Assembly (NCBI GenBank): GCA_947628505.1
Contig: CANRAD010000004.1
Span: 1 to 64,000, forward strand
Origin: an uncultured Clostridia bacterium
GTDB lineage: Bacteria; Bacillota; Clostridia; Christensenellales; Borkfalkiaceae
DNA length: 64,000 nt
Reading direction: 5' to 3'
In this document: positions 44,282 to 53,431 of the stretch, piece after piece
Layout: every line of letters begins with the position of its first letter
Numbering within the stretch: the first letter of the stretch is position 1
Notes under the pieces: model-generated
Database searches by the model: none
Told to the model about the DNA's origin: nothing
Seen by the model: only the letters and a program-made list of their open reading frames with translations
Translations under genes and position numbers: made by a program

Positions 44282-46273
44282 TCAATCCAATTCAAACGCT
44301 CCCGTATAGAGCTGATAATATTTGCCTTTCATATCTATAAGCTGCTCGTGCGTCCCGCGCTCGATTATCCTGCCGTTTTCAAGCACCATTATGGCGTTTG
44401 AATTTTTTACGGTGGAAAGCCTGTGCGCAATGACGAATACCGTCCTGCCCTCCATAAGTTTATCCATTCCTCGCTGGACTATCGCTTCCGTGCGGGTATC
44501 GATTGAGCTTGTGGCCTCGTCGAGTATCATAACGGGCGGATCGGCGACGGCGGCGCGCGCTATGGAAAGCAACTGCCGCTGTCCCTGCGAAAGATTGGCG
44601 CCGTTCTGATGGAGTTTAGTGTTATAACCCTCCGGCAGTCTTGTGATAAAATCATCCGCGCCGGCGAGCTTTGCCGCGGCAATGCACTCTTCATCCGTCG
44701 CTTCGAGCCTGCCGTATCTGATATTATCCATAACGGTGCCGGTAAACAGATTGGTATCCTGCAAAACCATGCCTATCGCGCGACGCAATTCGCCTTTTTT
44801 GATTTTCGTTACATTTATGCCGTCATATCTTATTTTGCCGTCCGCAATATCGTAAAAACGCGTCAAGAGGTTGGTAATAGTGGTTTTGCCCGCGCCCGTC
44901 GCGCCGACAAACGCCACTTTTTGTCCGGGTTTTGCATACAGCGAGATGTCATGAAGAACAATCTTATCCGGAGTGTAGCCGAAATCCACTTCTTCCATAG
45001 TTATATTGCCGGCAAGTTTCTCATAGGTAATCGTGCCGTCTTTATGCGGATGCTTCCACGCCCATACGCCTGTTCTCTCGGCACATTCGGTAAGTTCGCC
45101 GTTTGCTTCCTTTGCGTTGACAAGTGTTACATAACCCTCGTCCTCTTCCGGTTTTTCGTCAATCAAGGCGAAAAGCCGAGCCGAGCCCGCAAGGCCCATA
45201 ACTACAGAATTCACCTGGTTCGAAACCTGATTTATATTGTTCGTGAATTGTCTGGTTGCCTGCAAAAACGCAAGGATTATGGCAATTCCGCCTGCAACGC
45301 TCACCAAACCGTTCGTATCGACAGACGAAAACTGCATTCCCGGGATACCGAAATAGCCCTCCAAACCCATAGCCTGAGCAAGGCTGACGTTCTGCACCGC
45401 GTTGAGTATGAACACGCCGCCTATGAGAGCTATTACAACGTAAAGAACGTGCCCGATATTGCCGAGAATCGGCATGAGCATATTGGCGTAACGGTTCGCG
45501 CGATTGGATTGGTCGTAAAGATTTTCGTTTACCTTGTCGAAATCTGCTTTTGCCTTTTCTTCATGGCAGAAAACTTTGACGACTTTCTGCCCGTTCATCA
45601 TCTCCTCGATAAAGCCTTCCGTCCTGGCAACCGCGCGCTGCTGGCCGAGGAAATACTTGCCTGCGCCGCCGCCGACGACTTTGGTTATAAAGAAAATAAG
45701 CAGTATTCCCGCGACAACTATCAAAGTAAGCCAAACGCTGTAAAGGAGCATCAATGCGATAAGTGTTACGCACATTATTCCCGACGTGAGCAGTTGCGGC
45801 AACGACTGAGAAATCATCTGTCTCAACGCGTCGATATCGTTGGTATAATAGCTCATTATATCGCCGTGATTGTGAGTATCGAAATACTTGATGGGCAGAT
45901 TCTGCATGCCGTTGAACATTTGCTCGCGCATCTTTTTAAGGAAACCCTGCGTTATTATAGCCATAAGCTGCTTATCGACCGCGCCGGCGACAAGGGAGAT
46001 AACGTATAAGCCTATAAGTATGAGCATCGTTTGGGTTATCTGCGAACCGTATATTGCCCAACTTACGCTCTCGCCCGCTTTGCGCGCGCCTTCCGCGGTT
46101 TCGAGCACCGTATAGATGTTGCCCATAAACAACGCCGGAATAGCGCTGATTATTGCGTTGAATATAATAAGCACGAGCGCCAGACTCATCATCACGGGAT
46201 AATAGTGGAACAGCGCCTTTAACGTGCGCATCATTGTTCCTTTTGGCGCTTTTAATGCGGGGCGTTTACTCAT
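44282..46273 (-). CDS. ABC exporter half-transporter (catalytic NBD)
   Basis: 663 residues: six membrane helices in the first 380, then an ATPase with Walker A FVGATGAGKTTITNLL, signature NLSQGQRQLLSIARA, Walker B VMILDEATSSIDTRTEAI with the catalytic Glu, and the IAHRLSTVKNSNAI switch His. An insertion of about 50 residues (ERTGVWAWKHPHKDG region, near 395-420) precedes the NBD. It pairs with the overlapping upstream gene as a heterodimer. Substrate unknown; multidrug or lipid-like. Confidence 0.93.
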   Translation of the reverse strand: MSKRPALKAPKGTMMRTLKALFHYYPVMMSLALVLIIFNAIISAIPALFMGNIYTVLETAEGARKAGESVSWAIYGSQITQTMLILIGLYVISLVAGAVDKQLMAIITQGFLKKMREQMFNGMQNLPIKYFDTHNHGDIMSYYTNDIDALRQMISQSLPQLLTSGIMCVTLIALMLLYSVWLTLIVVAGILLIFFITKVVGGGAGKYFLGQQRAVARTEGFIEEMMNGQKVVKVFCHEEKAKADFDKVNENLYDQSNRANRYANMLMPILGNIGHVLYVVIALIGGVFILNAVQNVSLAQAMGLEGYFGIPGMQFSSVDTNGLVSVAGGIAIILAFLQATRQFTNNINQVSNQVNSVVMGLAGSARLFALIDEKPEEDEGYVTLVNAKEANGELTECAERTGVWAWKHPHKDGTITYEKLAGNITMEEVDFGYTPDKIVLHDISLYAKPGQKVAFVGATGAGKTTITNLLTRFYDIADGKIRYDGINVTKIKKGELRRAIGMVLQDTNLFTGTVMDNIRYGRLEATDEECIAAAKLAGADDFITRLPEGYNTKLHQNGANLSQGQRQLLSIARAAVADPPVMILDEATSSIDTRTEAIVQRGMDKLMEGRTVFVIAHRLSTVKNSNAIMVLENGRIIERGTHEQLIDMKGKYYQLYTGAFELD

Positions 46274-48083
46274 TTTCTTCGCCTCCCTTCATTTCGCTGA
46301 ACGAAGATACGGCTTTGCCGCCCTTGTTCTGTGTGTTATATACCTCTGTGTAAATGGCGTTCGCGCCCAAAAGTTCTTCGTGAGTGCCGATAGCGTCGAT
46401 TTTACCGTTATCCATAATTATAATCCTGTCGGCGTCTTCCACGGACGAAGTCCTCTGAGCGATTATTATCTTGGTGGTCGAGGGAATATATTCTTTGAAA
46501 GCCTTTCTGATAAGCGCGTCCGTATGCGTATCCACGGCGGAAGTGCTGTCGTCGAGAATGAGAATTTTGGGCTTTTTAAGGAGCGCGCGGGCTATGCAAA
46601 GGCGTTGTTTCTGCCCGCCGGACACGTTCGTGCCGCCCTGCTCTATATGCGTGTCGTATTTATCGGGGAAAGTTTGTATGAACTCATCGGCCTGCGCAAG
46701 TTTGCATGCTTCGACAAGTTCTTCGTCGGTAGCGTTCGGATCGCCCCAACGCAGATTTTCTTTAATGCTTCCCGAAAAAAGTTCGTTCTTCTGGAGAACG
46801 ACGGCAACCTGATTTCTCAAAACTTCAAGGTCGTATTCCCTTACGTCCTTTCCGCCGACCTTTACCACTCCCGCAGTTACGTCGTATAGTCTTGAAATCA
46901 GATTGACGAGCGAAGTCTTTGAAGAACCCGTTCCGCCTATTATTCCTATCGTTTCGCCCGAATGAATATGTAGATTTATATTTTCGAGCACGTTCTTTTC
47001 CGCCGTCGCCGAATATTTGAAACTTACGTTTTCAAAATCTATCGAGCCGTCCGAAACTTCCGTAACGGCGTTTTCGGGGCTGTGGAGAGTGCTTTCTTCC
47101 TGCAAAACTTCGCATATGCGGCGGCCGCTCTCGATGGACATCGTTACCATTGCGAATATCATTGAGAACATCATGAGCGACATAAGTATCTGCATTCCGT
47201 AAACTATAAGTTGCGATATGGACTCGGAATTGAGATTGGCGCCGAAACCTATGGGAACGTTTTCGATTATAATCCACGAGCCCACAAAAAGCACGCTCGA
47301 AAGCACGCCGTAGAAAAAGAACTGCATAACGGGGTTATTCCACGCAAGTATACGCTCGGCTTTCGTGAAATCAACCTGCAATTCCGTTGCGGCTTTGTCG
47401 AATTTCTCTTTTTCGTATTCCTCGCGCACATACGACTTTACAACCCTTATCCCCTTTACGTTCTCCTGAACCGATTCGTTCAGATTATCGTATTTTCTGA
47501 ATACCTTTCTGAAAAGGGGCAACGTCTTCCACATTATCAGAAGCAGAATGGCCGCGAGCGGGAAAATTACGCCCACAAAAATCCAAGCCAAATTTCCGCC
47601 CATGACAAAGGCCATAACGGCGGAAACAACCATCATAAGAGGGCTTCTTATTGCCGTTCGGATAATCATCATATATGCGAATTGGACGTTGGTTACGTCT
47701 GTGGTCATTCTCGTAACGAGCGACGATGTGGAAAATTTATCTATGTTTTCAAACGAAAAATCCTGAACTTTGTAATAAATATCTTTCCTCAAATTCTTCG
47801 CAAAACCGGCCGCGGCTTTCGCGCAAAAAGCGCCCGCAAGCGCGCCGCAAAGCAATGAAGCAACAGCCATTATTACGAGTATCAACGCGTATTGTCCTAT
47901 CCCGAGAGCGCCCCATGAAGTCCACGAGCCCCACATCACAACGCCGTTTTTAATCGAACGCACAAGCTCCGCGATAACAAAAGGCAATAAACATTCCAAT
48001 ATAACTTCGAAAGATACGAATATCGGCGAAAGTATCGAAGGAAGTTTGTATTCTCTTACGCTTTTGAGTAACGTTTTAATCAT
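46266..48083 (-). CDS. ABC exporter half-transporter (degenerate NBD)
   Basis: 605 residues, six membrane helices then an ATPase: Walker A IIGGTGSSKTSLVNLI, signature NVSGGQKQRLCIARALL, and Walker B LILDDSTSAVDTHTDAL where Asp replaces the catalytic Glu. The switch region is IIAQRTSSVEDAD, with Gln-Arg instead of His-Arg. The two changes mark a degenerate site, as in TM287/288-type heterodimers. The stop overlaps the partner's start by 8 nt. CGGAG precedes ATG, with a consensus promoter upstream. Confidence 0.93.
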   Translation of the reverse strand: MIKTLLKSVREYKLPSILSPIFVSFEVILECLLPFVIAELVRSIKNGVVMWGSWTSWGALGIGQYALILVIMAVASLLCGALAGAFCAKAAAGFAKNLRKDIYYKVQDFSFENIDKFSTSSLVTRMTTDVTNVQFAYMMIIRTAIRSPLMMVVSAVMAFVMGGNLAWIFVGVIFPLAAILLLIMWKTLPLFRKVFRKYDNLNESVQENVKGIRVVKSYVREEYEKEKFDKAATELQVDFTKAERILAWNNPVMQFFFYGVLSSVLFVGSWIIIENVPIGFGANLNSESISQLIVYGMQILMSLMMFSMIFAMVTMSIESGRRICEVLQEESTLHSPENAVTEVSDGSIDFENVSFKYSATAEKNVLENINLHIHSGETIGIIGGTGSSKTSLVNLISRLYDVTAGVVKVGGKDVREYDLEVLRNQVAVVLQKNELFSGSIKENLRWGDPNATDEELVEACKLAQADEFIQTFPDKYDTHIEQGGTNVSGGQKQRLCIARALLKKPKILILDDSTSAVDTHTDALIRKAFKEYIPSTTKIIIAQRTSSVEDADRIIIMDNGKIDAIGTHEELLGANAIYTEVYNTQNKGGKAVSSFSEMKGGEENE

Positions 48084-48132
48084 TAAAATCTCCGTTTATG
48101 CTTGCAAAATATAAAGTCGAATTTCAATAGTA

Positions 48133-48161
48133 ATTTTATTATTATATTATTTTTTTGTCAA
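48133..48161 (-). promoter_or_regulatory. Promoter of the ABC exporter operon
   Basis: Minus strand -35 TTGACA (48161-48156), a 17-nt A/T-only spacer and -10 TAAAAT (48138-48133). Confidence 0.8.
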
Positions 48162-48185
48162 CACAAAAAACCCGCAACGCTCCTA

Positions 48186-48346
48186 TTTTGTAAGAGAAAT
48201 TTGTGTGAAAACCGAGTAATTATACATTTATCGATAACCGCCTTGCTAATCGTGCATAAACGTTTGTGTTTTCACATAAATTTCTTATATTTATGCTTAT
48301 TTTAACGCGCAAAATTGTTGCAATTTGAATTTGCCCTATGTATAAT
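48186..48346 (+). promoter_or_regulatory. Promoter and upstream block A of lipoprotein operon
   Basis: The promoter is TTGCAA (48318-48323), a 17-nt spacer and TATAAT (48341-48346). Upstream is an 18-bp inverted repeat with one mismatch (48195-48212 / 48268-48285). The segment shares order, spacing and sequence with the region before the third lipoprotein (53525-53680): TTTTGTAAG, then ATTTGTG, then TAATTATRYATTTAT, then AACGCKCAAAATTGTTGCA. This suggests a duplicated, co-regulated promoter. Confidence 0.7.
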
Positions 48347-48361
48347 ATTAGTAATATCGTA

Positions 48362-48416
48362 TTAGCGCACACGCTTAGCGCACACGCGCGTCACACGCAC
48401 ACGCGCGTCGCGCGTA
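48362..48416. repeat. Alternating purine-pyrimidine GC/AC repeat in lipoprotein leader
   Basis: A 55-bp run made of TTAGCGCACACGC units (two tandem copies) and then ACGCGCGT/CACACGCACACGCG motifs, almost strictly alternating pyrimidine-purine. It lies just after the -10 box and about 55 nt before the lipoprotein ATG, in an otherwise AT-rich region. It could adopt Z-DNA or a strong 5' UTR structure, and is likely to vary in length. Confidence 0.75.
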
Positions 48417-48469
48417 TTGTTAATTGTTATTTGAAAACGAATTAAATTCCACAATTCAGAGGTAATTAA

Positions 48470-51262
48470 ATGAAAAAGAAACTGACGACTTGGGTTACGT
48501 CTCTTATGGCAATCGTAATGTCGCTCGGAATCACCGTGCCGCTCGCGGCATGCAATCCGGACGACGGCGATTCCGCTCCCTACAAACTCTATGTTTGCAC
48601 AATGGGCGATAACCCCCTGAGCGGCGTAAGCGTCGCCGCCAAATCCGGCGGAGAAACGGTTGCCACCGCTGTTTCCGGTTCGGACGGCAGATTCAACTTC
48701 GGAAATTTGAGCGGCACTTACACGCTTCAATTTTCCAATCTGCCCGTCGGCTATTATCCCTCCGACGAAAGCTATATCTTCAACAGCGCGACGGCAGACG
48801 GAGACATGAGATACCGTATGCTTTCGAACGTCATAAAAACGGAAAACGAAATCCCCGCCAATAAAATATACGCAGTGGGCGACCTTATGTACGATTTCGA
48901 ATTGCCTACTACGGAAGACGGAGTATACTACAAACTCTCGGACGTTCTCGATCCCGAAAATCCCGATTCCAAAAAAGCGGTGTTCCTCAACTTCTGGTAC
49001 AGCGGATGCTCTTGGTGCCAGCAGGAGTTTCCCGCCATGGACGCCGCATACACCTCTTACAGTGACGTTGTAAGCGTTTTCGCCGTGTGCAATCCTCTTG
49101 TTACTAACGACGACATGAACGACGTAAAAGCGTGGAAAGGACAATATCACAGCTCCGACAAACTTCAAATCGAATTCGATATGGGGCTTGACTCAACCAA
49201 TCTTTCGGAAAATTTATGTCGGCATTTCGCCGTGGAAAACTACCCCACTACGGTCGTTATTGACCGTTACGGCACGATAGTCGACATACATGTAGGCGCA
49301 GACGTCGAACAGGAAAATTGGGAAACGGTTTTCGCACACTATTCCTCAGACGACTACACTCAGAGCGTAACTCCCGGCGAGGGCGGCGAAATAGAAGAAT
49401 TCACGCCGACCGTGCCCACGGTTACCATGCCGGCCGCAGATAAAATGAAGTCCGCCGTAAACGCGCAGGACACCGATTGGATGTTCGAAGCAGATACTTC
49501 CACCTACGCATGGCCTTGGACTATATCTTCCGATAACCGCAGTATTTATCCTTCCAACACGGGTGAAAGATACTCTTATGCTATTCTGTATATCTCCAAC
49601 ATAAAAATCGAAGAAAGAGAACAGGCCTTTGCCTTCGACTACGTTTCTTCGACGGAAAAGGACGCCGACATATTGCACGTCGTAATAGACGGTATGGACG
49701 GCTTCGGCAAGACTTCGGAGATGATTTCCGGAATAAGCGCAGACACTAAGACGTGCTACGTTCCTCTCGAAGTCGGAACGCACGATATCTCTCTCGTATA
49801 CATGAAGGATAACGTTACGAACATAGGCGAAGACGCCGTCTATATTTCGAATATGCGCCTTGCAGAGACGTCAGATATAGATTATTCGCTCGACCTCGGC
49901 AGATTCGCCGCATACGGCGAGCAAGACGTCGACACTCTCGAATACTCGAATCACGTCGAAGTTTACGAGGGCGCGGACAGCTATTACCGCGTAAAGCTCG
50001 GAGCGACTCAAAACGAAGAAACCGATCCGCTCCTCCTTGCGGACATTCAAAACGGCACGCCGTTCAACCCGAAGGGCGACGGTTCGATATACGACCAATA
50101 CATTGCGAAAAACGCATGCAACTTCAACGGTCAGGACTACTACAACAAACTCGTCTACTACAATTCGATAGCCGGCAACTCGCAAATAGCCGGAATGATT
50201 ACGGTAACCGACGAGATAAAGGAAATCCTCGAAGCAATCGTTATCCAGGAGACGGGCAAAGGCGAAGCGGGCGATACGTGGCTTGACTTCTGCACGTATT
50301 TCGTGCACTACGGCCCCGGAACGGCTCCCGGCAACCCCGTGCTCGGATTGTCGACGCCCACGGCTTACAAACTTACGCAGGCCGACGTCGATAAGGATAT
50401 CACTGTCAACGTCGACAGACTTCTTATCCCCCGCGGCATATACTATTCGTTCACTCCCACTCAGTCGGGCGCATACCGTATCCGCTCGGTTGAAACCGGT
50501 TTGAGCGAGGTTGAGCGCCTCGTGGCATGGCTTCGTTCGGCCGACAATCCCGAAAATCCCGATTCGACGATATTGGATTACAGCGGCGAAGACCAGATGA
50601 TGAGAAGCACGGGCGAAGAAATTCCCGATATCTACAACTTCCACCTCTATCAATACATGGAGGCCGGACAGACGTATTACTTCTCCGTTACCTTCGGAGA
50701 CAGCGGCCAGACCGGTCAATTCAAATTCAGAATAGAAAGAATGGGCGACGACGCGAAGATTCCTTTCGCCGGAAGCGCGGGATACTTCACCTCCACTCCC
50801 GACGGCTCGCAGGCCATCCTTCCCGATACCGTGGACGTTAAGACGGGCAGCGACGGTTTCATCTACGTTAACCGTCCCGACGCGGAAGAAAAAGGCCTCG
50901 CCGTATACTGCGATATGGTCTGCGTTACGAGATTTATAAATTATCCTTTCGAAAATCTCATAGCCGCAATAGAGAGCAATCCCGACTCGCCGAACAAAGA
51001 CTTCTTCGTTCTGCCCGACATAGACGCGGCGCCCGGAGCAACAGACATTCAGAACATAAATTACTTCAACGACTTCAAGGCTTATTACGAACAGTCCGTT
51101 GCGGTAGACGAGAGCGATGAGCTGTACGGTCTTGCGAAAGTGGACGAAAAGCTCATGAAGTTGCTCAAAGCAATCTGCGTAAAACACGACGTCGGATTCA
51201 ACGTGGGCACCGAATGGCTCGGCTTCTGCTACTATATGCGCTATATCGGACCTTCCGCCTGA
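48470..51262 (+). CDS. Thioredoxin-domain lipoprotein with two copies of a novel C-terminal domain
   Basis: 930 residues. The signal peptide ends in lipobox PLAAC (Cys28). Residues about 37-110 form a carboxypeptidase-regulatory/Cna-B-like beta sandwich (GVSVAAKSGG, GSDGRFNFGNLSGTY). About 135-295 are a TlpA-like thioredoxin fold with active site C180-S-W-C183 (NFWYSGCSWCQQEFPAMD) and cis-Pro region NYPTTVVIDRYG. Later come a beta domain (about 330-480), domain copy 1 (about 495-617; YYRVKLGATQNEETDPLLLA ... WLDFCTYFVHYGPG), a PPC-like domain (about 620-765) and domain copy 2 (787-930; ends WLGFCYYMRYIGPSA). Expected outside the membrane as a thiol-disulfide or redox protein. GAGGT precedes ATG; first of a two-gene unit. 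Confidence 0.8.
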   Translation: MKKKLTTWVTSLMAIVMSLGITVPLAACNPDDGDSAPYKLYVCTMGDNPLSGVSVAAKSGGETVATAVSGSDGRFNFGNLSGTYTLQFSNLPVGYYPSDESYIFNSATADGDMRYRMLSNVIKTENEIPANKIYAVGDLMYDFELPTTEDGVYYKLSDVLDPENPDSKKAVFLNFWYSGCSWCQQEFPAMDAAYTSYSDVVSVFAVCNPLVTNDDMNDVKAWKGQYHSSDKLQIEFDMGLDSTNLSENLCRHFAVENYPTTVVIDRYGTIVDIHVGADVEQENWETVFAHYSSDDYTQSVTPGEGGEIEEFTPTVPTVTMPAADKMKSAVNAQDTDWMFEADTSTYAWPWTISSDNRSIYPSNTGERYSYAILYISNIKIEEREQAFAFDYVSSTEKDADILHVVIDGMDGFGKTSEMISGISADTKTCYVPLEVGTHDISLVYMKDNVTNIGEDAVYISNMRLAETSDIDYSLDLGRFAAYGEQDVDTLEYSNHVEVYEGADSYYRVKLGATQNEETDPLLLADIQNGTPFNPKGDGSIYDQYIAKNACNFNGQDYYNKLVYYNSIAGNSQIAGMITVTDEIKEILEAIVIQETGKGEAGDTWLDFCTYFVHYGPGTAPGNPVLGLSTPTAYKLTQADVDKDITVNVDRLLIPRGIYYSFTPTQSGAYRIRSVETGLSEVERLVAWLRSADNPENPDSTILDYSGEDQMMRSTGEEIPDIYNFHLYQYMEAGQTYYFSVTFGDSGQTGQFKFRIERMGDDAKIPFAGSAGYFTSTPDGSQAILPDTVDVKTGSDGFIYVNRPDAEEKGLAVYCDMVCVTRFINYPFENLIAAIESNPDSPNKDFFVLPDIDAAPGATDIQNINYFNDFKAYYEQSVAVDESDELYGLAKVDEKLMKLLKAICVKHDVGFNVGTEWLGFCYYMRYIGPSA

Positions 51263-51277
51263 AACTAAGGAGACTCA

Positions 51278-53284
51278 ATGAAATTTATTAAAAAGTTTTT
51301 ATCGATAGCCGTTGCGGCGCTGATGACGGTCGGAATTGTTTCGGCGGCGGCGTGCAACCCGAACGACGGCGAAGGAAGTTCGCCCCCCGCAACGAGCTAC
51401 GACGTTACCGTTACATATCCCGACGGTTCCCCCGTTAAGGGCTCGGAAGGTCAAGGCAGAGGCTCGGTGAGCGTAAGCCTTCTCCGCGACGAAACGCAAA
51501 TAGCTTCCGAAGCGTTAAACGACCTCGGAATAGCCAGATTTACGGTAGATGAAGGAATTTACGACGTAAGGCTTAAAAATCTGCCCGCGGGATACACCTA
51601 TCCCCAGACAGTGCAGACGCCGGCCAAATACGGCAAAGTGCCTATAAAACTTACGGTTGCGTCATTCCAATATGTCATAAGCATAGTTCGGGCGAACGGC
51701 TCCCCCGCTCCCGCCGGAATAAAAGTTACGCTTACAAAAGATGATGTTTCCTTAACGCAGACTACCGACAGCACCGGCAAGGCGACGTTCTCCGACGTTG
51801 AAGCCGGAGAATATCAAATCAGTTGCGCTTCTCTGCCCGCAGGCTGCTACGCTCCCTCCGCCACGACTTCGCTCGACGGTCAACCCGTGGAAATCAAGCT
51901 CATCGAGCCGACGTTTATCGAATTCGACGAGCCCATGAGCGACGACGAAAAGAGCGCGTATTCCGGAGACTACTTCAAAGAATACAATGTTGCGACGGGA
52001 AAAACCGAAAACAAATTCAATTCAAATCTCAACAGCTACCTCTACGAAACGGAAATCGGCGCGGGAGAATCCAAATACATAGGCATCACCGCAACGATAT
52101 CCGGCGAGTATCCCGTATTCGTGAAGAGCGAAAACGGCCTTGAAAAGAGCCCTTCCGGCGGCAACGTGTCCGATACGGACGCTTGCAACATAATTATGGA
52201 AGATATGGGAGCGGATCTGGCAGAAGCAATCAACTCGTTCCCCATAGGCAACTCCGCCCGCGCGACGTTCGGAGCATTCGGTATCAACGTATCCAACGGC
52301 AACAACCGCTTCCTCAAAATAACCAACAACGCGAAAGTTGCGGATAACCTTTCGATAGTCGTTCAGATACCGAAAGAGAGAGTTTCATCGGATATACGCA
52401 CGAGTCAGCTCGACACGCCCATATCGATTACGGTTGGTGCCGCGGACGAACCCGCAATTCTGAGCTTCGTGCCCCAAACGCAGGGCGTTTACACGTTATC
52501 CTCGCAGGTTGACGACAGCTCCGTGGATCCCATGATAGAATACTACGCTTACAAATATGCCACGAGCGTTGACAACGAATCGAGAAACGACGATTATATC
52601 GGCAAGGATTTCAGTTTCAGTATTACTGTGCGCAGCGACGAAATAGGCAACGAAAGCGTCGGAACGAACGATTATCTGTTCAAGATAATGCTTTCGAACA
52701 AGGTCGACTACACTCCCACCTATCCCGCCACGTTCAACGTTATAATAAAAAGAACGGGCGACGCGGAGGAACTCGATACCTATGAAAATCAGACTGTTGA
52801 CGCAACTTCGCTCAAAGAGGCGCCGCAAAAACCCAACGGTTCAACGGCCGTAGGCGTTGCGCTCGACGGCTCGCAGACCGTTTACCTCGGCTCCGACGGC
52901 GCATACCGCGTTCAACTCGGCTCTTCGAGAAACGAAGCGAACGATCCGCTTCTGCTTGCGGCGTTTGCGTGCGGTTCGAGATACAGCGACGAACCCTTCA
53001 CCTCTCTGCCCAAGCCGGACAACGAAAACTTCCGCTCGCCGCTCGTTATAGGCGACTCCGACACGAAAATTCAGTATAACTACGGCGCGTTCGTGGAGGC
53101 CTATGAACGCGTTGCAAACAGCGAGGGCTACGTTACCGTTACCGAAGAGCTGGCAACCTTCCTCAAACGCTACGAAGGATACCACCACTACTACGGCAAT
53201 ATCATAGATTCCCTCACCCTCGGAACGGAAGTTTCGGAAGGTTCGGAATGGCTCATCCCCTGCTACTACTACGCCGCGTCGTGA
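51278..53284 (+). CDS. Lipoprotein with two Cna-B-like domains and the novel C-terminal domain
   Basis: 668 residues. Lipobox VSAAAC with Cys26, followed by NPNDGEG much like the upstream protein. Two Cna-B/prealbumin-like domains follow, at about 42-115 (VTYPDGSPVKGSEG) and 118-210 (GIKVTLTKDDVSLTQTTDS). A middle beta region (about 220-520) contains PPC-like strands. The C-terminal domain (about 525-668; YRVQLGSSRNEANDPLLLAA, then WLIPCYYYAA) is homologous to both copies in the preceding protein. No thioredoxin motif. It starts 15 nt after the upstream stop with AAGGAG, so the two are co-translated. Confidence 0.75.
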   Translation: MKFIKKFLSIAVAALMTVGIVSAAACNPNDGEGSSPPATSYDVTVTYPDGSPVKGSEGQGRGSVSVSLLRDETQIASEALNDLGIARFTVDEGIYDVRLKNLPAGYTYPQTVQTPAKYGKVPIKLTVASFQYVISIVRANGSPAPAGIKVTLTKDDVSLTQTTDSTGKATFSDVEAGEYQISCASLPAGCYAPSATTSLDGQPVEIKLIEPTFIEFDEPMSDDEKSAYSGDYFKEYNVATGKTENKFNSNLNSYLYETEIGAGESKYIGITATISGEYPVFVKSENGLEKSPSGGNVSDTDACNIIMEDMGADLAEAINSFPIGNSARATFGAFGINVSNGNNRFLKITNNAKVADNLSIVVQIPKERVSSDIRTSQLDTPISITVGAADEPAILSFVPQTQGVYTLSSQVDDSSVDPMIEYYAYKYATSVDNESRNDDYIGKDFSFSITVRSDEIGNESVGTNDYLFKIMLSNKVDYTPTYPATFNVIIKRTGDAEELDTYENQTVDATSLKEAPQKPNGSTAVGVALDGSQTVYLGSDGAYRVQLGSSRNEANDPLLLAAFACGSRYSDEPFTSLPKPDNENFRSPLVIGDSDTKIQYNYGAFVEAYERVANSEGYVTVTEELATFLKRYEGYHHYYGNIIDSLTLGTEVSEGSEWLIPCYYYAAS

Positions 53285-53340
53285 TAGCCTTACAGCCCAA
53301 CATTCAAACTCTATATATTATATAATATGTATAAGAGGCT

Positions 53341-53376
53341 CGCGCCCCGCGAAATTTCGCGGGGCGCGTATTTTTT
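53341..53376 (+). terminator. Terminator after the two-lipoprotein operon
   Basis: A perfect 14-bp stem (53341-53354 / 53355-53368 with the central AAATTT folding) rich in GC, followed by TATTTTTTG on the plus strand. Confidence 0.9.
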
Positions 53377-53431
53377 GTTGAGCCTTGCCAATAATTCTAC
53401 AAGACGGTAAAATTCAAATACAATAAAAAAC

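Noticed and set aside
44609..46009. Plus-strand open frame of 466 codons opposite the ABC exporter
   Set aside because: Antisense shadow of an intact ABC protein; no domain, ribosome site or promoter.
48362..49168. Minus-strand open frame running into the GC/AC repeat
   Set aside because: It owes its C-terminal part to the simple repeat and is antisense to the lipoprotein gene.
49871..51187. Minus-strand open frame of 438 codons opposite the thioredoxin lipoprotein
   Set aside because: Shadow of the lipoprotein frame; Val/Arg/Tyr-rich with no recognisable fold and no expression signals.
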